A stretch of 64,000 nucleotides of DNA from Armatimonadota bacterium (GTDB lineage: Bacteria > Armatimonadota > UBA5829 > DSUL01), in the NCBI GenBank assembly GCA_020846715.1, contig JADLDK010000018.1:1-64000 (forward strand), read 5' to 3'. The notes under the pieces are model-generated. The model did not search any database and was not told the origin of the DNA. It was given only the letters and a program-made list of their open reading frames with translations. Below, piece by piece: positions 58,308-64,000 of this stretch. Position 1 is the first letter of the stretch. Each line of letters opens with the position of its first letter. The position numbers and the translations under genes are program-made.

Positions 58308-60014
58308 ATGCCTGCAATTGGTCAGGTCGTTAACTTCCGCTACGAAATACTGGAAAAGACAGGCGAAGGCGCCTACTTCACGGTCTTTCGCACCCGTGAC
58401 AAAGTGATGAACCGGCTGATTGCGACAAAGGTTCTGAAGCCGGAGTACGCATCGGACGCTGAGTTTTGCTCCCGGCTGATTACGCGCGCTCGGCTTCTGG
58501 TTACGCTGTCTCACCCCAACCTGACTAAGGTCTTTGAGGCTGACACCAGTGCGGATGCCACTTACATCGCCGAAGAGCACGTTCGCGGCATTGATCTCAA
58601 AGAGCGCATTCGACGCATTGCGCCTTTTACGGTTTCAGCCGCTGTGGACATTGCGCTCTCAATGGCTCAGGGGCTGGATTATCTGCACAGAAACGGTATT
58701 GTCCACGGCGATCTGCGGCCACAGAAGGTGCTGATAGGGCCCGAAGGTGAGGTAAAAATCACGGGAGCGGGTCTGGCGCTGGCTTCTGTGGCACAGGAGG
58801 ACAGGCGGTCACTGGACCTGATGCGCACGGCACACTATGCGGCGCCTGAGATTTTTGACGGAGCGCGGCCGGATGAGCAAAGCGAAATTTACTCGCTGGG
58901 GATTATTCTCTATGAGATGATGACGGGCGCTTTGCCATTCGACGCAGACACACCGCTTGCCATAGCCGTTCAGCACGCTCGCGATCCCGTACCATCTGCC
59001 CGCGCCCTTAATACCGGCGTTCCACGGGCTATTGACGGCATCATCTCGAAAGCTCTTGAAAAGACGCCGGAAGCCCGCTATCCGAGCGTTCAGGATCTTC
59101 TCAGTGATTTGCGAAGCGCTCAGGAGTCGTTGCGTCTCGGCAAATCCCTGGCGTGGTCGCCGCAGGATCATCCAGCGCAGACTGCTTCCACCGCAGAGCC
59201 GCAGAGACAGCGAGAGGAGACGGTCTGGCAGTTTCTGGGAAAGAGTCTCTTACTGGTCGGCGTAGTTGCCCTGGTCGTTGGAGTCGCGTTTGTAGCTCTC
59301 TTTCGATCCACTCCACCCGACGTCAATGTGCCGGATGTCACGGGCATGACGGCCACGGACGCGCGCACTCATCTTGAGCAGGTGGGGCTGGAGATGGCTC
59401 TGGAAAGAGAAGACTTCAACGAAAAGTACGACGAGGGGCAGATCTATTTTACGACGCCGCAGGCCGGTGAGCCGGTCAAGAAGGGAACTGTTGTACAGAT
59501 CTTCGTGAGCAAGGGACCTCGCTATAGGAAGGTTCCATCAGTGGCCGGAATGTCAGAGGCGCGCGCCCGGCAGGTGCTGGCTGATGCGTCCTTTGCAGTC
59601 GGAGATGCGCGGACTGTGTATTCCTCATCAGTTCCGGCTGGAGACGTGGTGTCGCAGAGTCCAAAATCGGGAACTCGCGCAGAGCGCAATGCGGTGATAG
59701 ACTTGACTGTGAGCCTGGGACCGGATCCTACAGCAGTTGAAGCCACACAGCCGGACGCAAGTGCAGAGCCTGACTCCAGTGACAACGTGTCACAATCACA
59801 GACCAGGCGTCTGAATATTCGCTTCACCGTACCGGAAGGTGGCGGCTTAAAGAAGATTGAGATTGTGGTGAAGGATGAGAGTGGCGAGCATACTGAATAT
59901 CTGGAGTACCACGATCCGGGAGACGAAGTTTCGACAACGGTCAACGCCGTCGGTAAAGATGTAGAGATACGGACGCTGGTGGACGGCAAGGAGGTTGACA
60001 GACAGATCAAATGA
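58308..60014 (+). CDS. PASTA-domain Ser/Thr protein kinase homologue, probable pseudokinase
   Basis: 568 residues. The N-terminal kinase-like domain (about 10-275) keeps the Gly loop (GEGAYFTVF), the VAIK-type Lys41 and A-P-E, but the catalytic loop reads H133-G-D-L-R-P-Q-K140 in place of H-R-D-L-K-P-x-N. The DFG Asp is Gly153 (G-A-G), and the alpha-C Glu position is Arg60 by my alignment. One transmembrane helix (about 306-333) precedes two PASTA domains (about 339-403 and 406-472), which in other bacteria bind muropeptides or lipid II. A final beta-rich domain ends K-E-V-D-R-Q-I-K. Loss of Mg-binding residues makes activity doubtful. It overlaps rpe by 4 nt (ATGA). Confidence 0.9.
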   Translation: MPAIGQVVNFRYEILEKTGEGAYFTVFRTRDKVMNRLIATKVLKPEYASDAEFCSRLITRARLLVTLSHPNLTKVFEADTSADATYIAEEHVRGIDLKERIRRIAPFTVSAAVDIALSMAQGLDYLHRNGIVHGDLRPQKVLIGPEGEVKITGAGLALASVAQEDRRSLDLMRTAHYAAPEIFDGARPDEQSEIYSLGIILYEMMTGALPFDADTPLAIAVQHARDPVPSARALNTGVPRAIDGIISKALEKTPEARYPSVQDLLSDLRSAQESLRLGKSLAWSPQDHPAQTASTAEPQRQREETVWQFLGKSLLLVGVVALVVGVAFVALFRSTPPDVNVPDVTGMTATDARTHLEQVGLEMALEREDFNEKYDEGQIYFTTPQAGEPVKKGTVVQIFVSKGPRYRKVPSVAGMSEARARQVLADASFAVGDARTVYSSSVPAGDVVSQSPKSGTRAERNAVIDLTVSLGPDPTAVEATQPDASAEPDSSDNVSQSQTRRLNIRFTVPEGGGLKKIEIVVKDESGEHTEYLEYHDPGDEVSTTVNAVGKDVEIRTLVDGKEVDRQIK

Positions 60015-60688
60015 ACGTAAAGTATGCCCCTTCCCTTCTTGCAGCCGATTTTACGCGACTGGGTGAGCAGGTGCGCGAAGCCGAGGACGCGGGGGCGGAT
60101 GTGCTGCATCTGGATGTCATGGACGGGCACTTTGTCCCGAACATCAGCTTCGGGCCCCTGGTGGTAGAGGCGCTGCGTCCCATCACCTCTCTTTTCTTCG
60201 AAGTCCATCTCATGATCCAGGATGCGGCGAACTACATTCAGGCTTTTGCCGCGGCTGGCGCGGACCGTATCTTGGTCCATCCGGAGATCAGTCCTCATCT
60301 GCACCGTCTGCTCCAGCAAATTCACGATCTCAACAAAGAGGCAGGAGTCGCCTTGAACCCGTCCACAGGGCTGGAGACCCTGGAGTACGTGATGACAGAT
60401 CTGGACAGTGTTCTCATCATGACGGTGAATCCCGGCTTCGGTGGACAGGTGTTCATTCCAGAGATGCTTCCGAAAATCGCGCGGGCACGGGAGATGGTCC
60501 GTATGTCTGGACGCAACATTGCCCTGGGGGTGGACGGAGGGATCAACGCCAGAACTGCCGCCGCCACAGTGGAGGCGGGCGCTGATCTGCTGATAGCCGG
60601 CTCCAGTGTCTTTAACAAATCTGGCACGGTGGCGCACAATCTCAACGAGTTGATGCTCAGCGTCAGCGCGCCCAGCGTTCGGGTCTAG
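60011..60688 (+). CDS. rpe: Ribulose-phosphate 3-epimerase
   Basis: 225 residues, TIM barrel. Interconverts ribulose 5-phosphate and xylulose 5-phosphate. Motifs: APSLLAADF, LHLDVMDGHFVPNISFG, FEVHLM, VNPGFGGQVFIP near 140 and VDGGIN near 177. It overlaps the kinase-like gene stop (ATGA). Confidence 0.97.
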   Translation: MNVKYAPSLLAADFTRLGEQVREAEDAGADVLHLDVMDGHFVPNISFGPLVVEALRPITSLFFEVHLMIQDAANYIQAFAAAGADRILVHPEISPHLHRLLQQIHDLNKEAGVALNPSTGLETLEYVMTDLDSVLIMTVNPGFGGQVFIPEMLPKIARAREMVRMSGRNIALGVDGGINARTAAATVEAGADLLIAGSSVFNKSGTVAHNLNELMLSVSAPSVRV

Positions 60689-60692
60689 GTCT

Positions 60693-61061
60693 GTGAGCGC
60701 GCTTCGAATTCTGCTTGTACTGGCGTTTGCGGCTATTCTCGCAGCTCTTGTCACCGAAGTCGTGCGGCGCAGGAACCCCAGGCGCTCTCTGGTCGGTCAG
60801 CAGCAGATCAAACTGCGCGTCTTGATAGCTGTGCTCTTTCTGATGCTGATCGGGATGATTCTCGCAGGCACTTACTTTATCGCCGATATGGATCCACTCG
60901 TGCAGATTCTCTACTGGTCTTTGTGTCTGTTCCTAGCCTTTCTCATTATGATTGTCGCTATTCTGGATGTGCGCGGTGTGTTGATTAACTACGTAGTGGA
61001 GCGCCGGAACAACCTGCTCGGACCGCATAACCACTCCGGATCTGGACAGCGAGATGATTGA
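60693..61061 (+). CDS. Small membrane protein of unknown function
   Basis: 122 residues with three hydrophobic helices (about 5-22, 42-64, 72-96) separated by a basic loop (RRRNPRRSLVGQQQIKLR). No family recognised. GTG 60693 lies 4 nt after rpe and the stop overlaps ribD by 8 nt, so it is part of the operon. Confidence 0.7.
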   Translation: MSALRILLVLAFAAILAALVTEVVRRRNPRRSLVGQQQIKLRVLIAVLFLMLIGMILAGTYFIADMDPLVQILYWSLCLFLAFLIMIVAILDVRGVLINYVVERRNNLLGPHNHSGSGQRDD

Positions 61062-62172
61062 CCTGGCGCAGGCGTCTGAGGACAGACGCTACATGGCCGA
61101 AGCTCTGCGGTTGGCCTCTGCCACCTGGCCGAGTCCGAACCCCCGGGTCGGCGCTATCGCAGTAAAGGACGGGCAGGTAGTCGGACGCGGGCGGCACCTG
61201 CAGACAGGCGGGCCGCATGCCGAGGTATTTGCGCTTGCGGAAGCCGCAGAAAAGGCGCGCGGCGCTACACTCTATGTAACGCTCGAGCCATGCTGTCATG
61301 TGGGTCGCACGCCGCCGTGCACACGTGCCATTCTTTCGGCGGGCGTGTCACGCGTCGTGGTCGGGTGCAAAGACGCCAACCCGGTCGTTTCGGGTCAGGG
61401 CTTGTATCAGCTCCGCGACGCAGGAGTTGCTGTGACCGAAGGAGTGAGAGCCGAGGAAGCCCAGCGCCTCATAGCGGGTCACTCGCGCTACATGCAAACC
61501 CATCTGCCTTTTGTAACCTGGAAGTACGCCATGTCTCTGGACGGCAAGATTGCGACAGCGTCTGGTGAGTCCCGCTGGATTAGCGGGGAGGAATCGCGGC
61601 GCGAAGTACACCGTATGCGCCGCAGCGCTGACGCCGTGCTTGTCGGAGTCTCTACGGTTCTTGCGGATGATCCCGAACTCACCGTGCGCCACGTGCGCCC
61701 GGCGCACCATCCGATGCGTGTTGTCTTTGACAGTCGCGGGCGGTTGCCATCGGCGTCAAAGCTCCTCAACAGTCCCGGTGGACCTGTCATTGTCTTTGTG
61801 TCGAAGCAGTGCGAACTCGAAGACAGACAACGGATTCGAAGCTGCGGCGCTGAAGTGATTGAGTCTGGCGAGGAGCGTGTTGACGTCGAGGACGCTCTGC
61901 GCATGCTGGCGGCCGATTACGATATTCGGGAGATGCTGCTGGAGAGTGGTCCGGCTCTTGCCCGTGCTCTGCTCGATGCGCAGTTGATCAACGAAGTCGT
62001 CTGCTTTGTCTCCGGCAAGCTCATCGGTGGGCAGAGCGCGCCGGGGCCGCTTGGAGGCGAGAGCGCCACTCCTCTGGCGCTTGTTCCTACAGCGCAAATC
62101 CTGCGCACGAGACGCTTTGGCGGGGACGTGGCGCTCTACGCATCTATTCCGGAGTCCCAAACGAGCGGATGA
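61054..62172 (+). CDS. ribD: Bifunctional riboflavin biosynthesis deaminase/reductase RibD
   Basis: 372 residues. The N-terminal half is the diaminohydroxyphosphoribosylaminopyrimidine deaminase (HAE near 55, PCCHVGRTPPC Zn motif near 78-89). The C-terminal half is the 5-amino-6-(5-phosphoribosylamino)uracil reductase (KYAMSLDGKIA near 157, SADAVLVGVSTVLADDPELTVR near 190). Full length. The ATG overlaps the previous gene. No other rib genes are visible here. Confidence 0.97.
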   Translation: MIDLAQASEDRRYMAEALRLASATWPSPNPRVGAIAVKDGQVVGRGRHLQTGGPHAEVFALAEAAEKARGATLYVTLEPCCHVGRTPPCTRAILSAGVSRVVVGCKDANPVVSGQGLYQLRDAGVAVTEGVRAEEAQRLIAGHSRYMQTHLPFVTWKYAMSLDGKIATASGESRWISGEESRREVHRMRRSADAVLVGVSTVLADDPELTVRHVRPAHHPMRVVFDSRGRLPSASKLLNSPGGPVIVFVSKQCELEDRQRIRSCGAEVIESGEERVDVEDALRMLAADYDIREMLLESGPALARALLDAQLINEVVCFVSGKLIGGQSAPGPLGGESATPLALVPTAQILRTRRFGGDVALYASIPESQTSG

Positions 62173-62224
62173 TCAGGGTGTTGGGCCGATGGTAAGTGCG
62201 CGCCGGGCGGGGCTTTAAATCCGT

Positions 62225-62959
62225 CTAGTCCGGCAGGTCCTGAATCCGCCACAGCGCCATACACTTGTCACTGTAGATTCCCCCAAGTTCTGTGCACTGT
62301 TCGTTGATAAGCGCAAGCGGCTCTGGAAATCGGAAGGGAGGGAGCGTAAGATTCAGCGGGCGCCAGTCGCCCGTTTCGATGTCTTTGTTTGTGTCTCTGG
62401 TGATAAAATGGGTGGTCAAGAGATATTCTGAACCGCTGCTCTTCAGATTCCGAATGGCCGCCAGGGCGTCCTTGAAGCTCAGATGGACGAGACAGTCGCG
62501 GCACATAACAGCGTCCACCTGTGGAAGGTCGTCCTTTGTTATATCTGCCACGAGGAACGACCAGTCGGGACGGTCAAATTTCCTCTGGTGGCGCTGAATC
62601 AGCTCAGGGACGATGTCCGCTCCGATGTAGCGCTCCAGGGGAAGATCAGCCTGAGACACCCAGTACAGGTCTCCACATGGCGCATCAAGCAAAGATCGGA
62701 CGCTAAAGCGCCGCAGTAACTCCGGAAGCTCCGCCCGCAGAATCTGTGTCTGTTCGAGGTTGGATCCCGATCCGGATGCGGACTGTTCATCCTGCCAGGC
62801 GTTTGTCCGATAGATGTCTGTAAAGCGCCTGGCGCGCATACGTCCCGGCAATATGATCTGTCGCAGCCAGCGGAAGGTCACCAACGCGGGCTCCGGCGCC
62901 AGGTTCTTAAGTCTCTCTCTCAGGTTCAACCGACGCAAGATAGCTGCCTGTTTCTCCAT
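62225..62959 (-). CDS. Class I SAM-dependent methyltransferase
   Basis: 244 residues. A Rossmann-fold methyltransferase: SLLDAPCGDLYWV (motif I, near 89-101), RYIGADIVPELI, DAVMCRDCLVHL near 150. The N terminus is basic and may bind RNA or membrane. The substrate is unknown. It is convergent with ribD, with a 52-bp gap. ATG 62959 gives the full length. Confidence 0.85.
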   Translation of the reverse strand: MEKQAAILRRLNLRERLKNLAPEPALVTFRWLRQIILPGRMRARRFTDIYRTNAWQDEQSASGSGSNLEQTQILRAELPELLRRFSVRSLLDAPCGDLYWVSQADLPLERYIGADIVPELIQRHQRKFDRPDWSFLVADITKDDLPQVDAVMCRDCLVHLSFKDALAAIRNLKSSGSEYLLTTHFITRDTNKDIETGDWRPLNLTLPPFRFPEPLALINEQCTELGGIYSDKCMALWRIQDLPD

Positions 62960-63286
62960 ACTTTAGCCATGAGTTCGGTTTGCGACGGGTTCGGTCTTTA
63001 CTCTGCCGCAATGTATCTTGCCGCCTGCTGGCAAACAATCCAGGCGTCGCCGGAGTATAACACGCAGGGAAACGTCCATTCAAGCGCTCCTGAAAAACTA
63101 CACGGTCGCCGATATGCGCTCGCGATGACACTCTAGAGAACTGCCAAGGCCCGTCGCGCCCTCCTCGACGCCTCGTAGATTGTTTTCGTGACTAACCTCC
63201 ATTGCCGCGGCCTGCAAGAGGACCTTCTACTTCCGCTATGCCGGTGGACGCAGCGGTAGTGCACAGACAGGTCCAGACAATTTTTC
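62960..63286. other. Intergenic region before the last gene
   Basis: About 330 bp with no gene seen; short frames lack ribosome-binding sites. It probably holds the methyltransferase promoter, but I see no clear boxes. The promoter and dyad of the next gene start at its right edge. Confidence 0.4.
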
Positions 63287-63315
63287 TTTACACGATCCCC
63301 ACGGAGTGTTACACT
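63287..63315 (+). promoter_or_regulatory. Sigma-70-type promoter for the secreted protein gene
   Basis: TTTACA (63287-63292), 17-bp spacer, TACACT (63310-63315). A 7-bp dyad, TTCTCAA (63331-63337) and TTGAGAA (63350-63356), lies just downstream of the expected transcription start, an operator-like position. Confidence 0.7.
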
Positions 63316-63384
63316 GAATACAGAAATTGATTCTCAATAAACATTGCTCTTGAGAAGGAGATTAGACGGAGCGGAGATCCTACA

Positions 63385-64000
63385 ATGAAGTGGATGCGTT
63401 CATATTGTCTGATGGGGCTTGCCGGGAGTGTTATGACACCTCTGGCCGTGCCTGTAACGTACGCACAACCTGACCTCGGTGGTGCATTCTGCGGGGTATG
63501 CCGGGTACAGAATCTGCCTCGGGCGGCGCGGGAACTGAAACCTCCCGTCGGGTCACAGATACCGGTCATTCCAGCCCCAGTCGGCCGTGAGTATCCTTAC
63601 AACGCGCCACCGCGCGCAGCTAACAGCGGTGTCCAGATAGCGTCTGGCGAGACCATATCTGTGACTCTGGTAGTCATTGCGGCTTTTCCAGATTACTTTT
63701 TCGGTCAGAGCGAAGACGGCTACTGGGGCGTACGGGTGAACTATCCCGGTCACACATTTGTGCAGGATGAGCGGGTCGCCATCCGCGGCACGATAGGTAC
63801 CAGCGAGGAAGGTGAGTTGACTATCGAGGCGACCAGCGGGTCGGCACTGGGAATATTTCCGGTTGCTCCGGTCGTTCTGGGTAACCGTGGGCTGGCCGGG
63901 TCGAGCTCTCCAGTTCTGCCGTTCGGGCGCTATTCGCACCCGGCAGTGCAAGGTGGCGCGGGACTCGGATCGCCAGGCGTGCTGGTTACCACGGCTGGAA
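63385..64000 (+). CDS. Secreted protein of unknown function, 3' end beyond window
   Basis: The frame is open from ATG 63385 to the window end (205 residues seen). GGAG lies about 8 nt upstream. A signal peptide (about 1-27, ending T-Y-A) is followed by a short two-Cys motif (FCGVCRVQNL), then a beta-rich domain with DYFFGQSEDGYWGVRV and V-A-I-R-G-T-I-G-T near 100-140, like small OB- or Ig-type repeats in exported proteins. No family recognised with certainty. Confidence 0.7.
   Translation, partial: MKWMRSYCLMGLAGSVMTPLAVPVTYAQPDLGGAFCGVCRVQNLPRAARELKPPVGSQIPVIPAPVGREYPYNAPPRAANSGVQIASGETISVTLVVIAAFPDYFFGQSEDGYWGVRVNYPGHTFVQDERVAIRGTIGTSEEGELTIEATSGSALGIFPVAPVVLGNRGLAGSSSPVLPFGRYSHPAVQGGAGLGSPGVLVTTAG

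Noticed and set aside
1-64000. tRNA, rRNA, transposase and phage genes
   Set aside because: No T-loop or acceptor-stem patterns, rRNA segments, transposase or integrase motifs were found by eye. A tRNAscan-type search would be the check.

Overview
The window reads as chromosomal DNA of a free-living, GC-rich diderm bacterium. The outer membrane is implied by a PilQ-type secretin and by a beta-barrel protein ending in an aromatic residue. The combination of a futalosine-pathway menaquinone gene, cobalamin-dependent methionine synthase, a PEP-CTERM protein, huge secreted beta-propellers and a type IV pilus locus with very large minor pilins would suit Armatimonadota or a neighbouring deep phylum. 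That placement is an inference from gene content and style, not a measured result. I found no rRNA, tRNA, insertion sequence, phage gene or CRISPR array.

Left part (1-22.8 kb), mostly housekeeping and single genes: a truncated subtilase; a DUF1054-nadA pair; DUF488 and ASCH small proteins; an HTH-metallo-beta-lactamase fusion; a DUF815 AAA+ ATPase; a YjbH-like outer-membrane protein; a site-2 protease with CBS domains; peptide deformylase; an ECF sigma factor with a cysteine cluster; nrnA, trxB and mqnD. A minus-strand block follows: a PEP-CTERM protein, then a one-carbon set (a flavodoxin-reductase-like protein, metH, and a fused homocysteine methyltransferase/MTHFR), two small unknown proteins and dCMP deaminase.

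Middle part (22.8-55 kb): a type IV pilus locus bounded by shikimate-pathway genes. Order: aroE, pilB, pilT, pilC, pilD, a GspG-like pilin, PilV-like, PilW-like and PilX-like proteins, two giant exported beta-propeller proteins (about 1,470 and 2,200 residues), pilM, pilN, pilO, a PilP-like protein, an STN-plus-glycine-rich protein and the secretin. The motors (PilB/PilT), platform (PilC) and peptidase (PilD) would build and retract a fibre from the pilins. PilM-N-O-P would align it with the secretin. The giant proteins are plausible tip or surface adhesins, in the role PilY1 plays elsewhere.

Right part (55-64 kb): an apparent single transcription unit aroC-aroK-aroB, a small membrane protein, a PASTA protein whose kinase domain has lost several catalytic residues, rpe, another small membrane protein and ribD. 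A convergent methyltransferase gene follows, then the start of a secreted protein that runs off the window.

The most interesting items are the PASTA pseudokinase, a PilM with a roughly 175-residue insertion carrying repeated F-D-L-G motifs, the common Pro/Ala tails ending in P-A-P on the three inner-membrane alignment proteins, an STN domain without a secretin channel, a beta-rich motif shared by the minor pilins and a giant exported protein, and a strong minus-strand terminator with no annotated gene in front of it.
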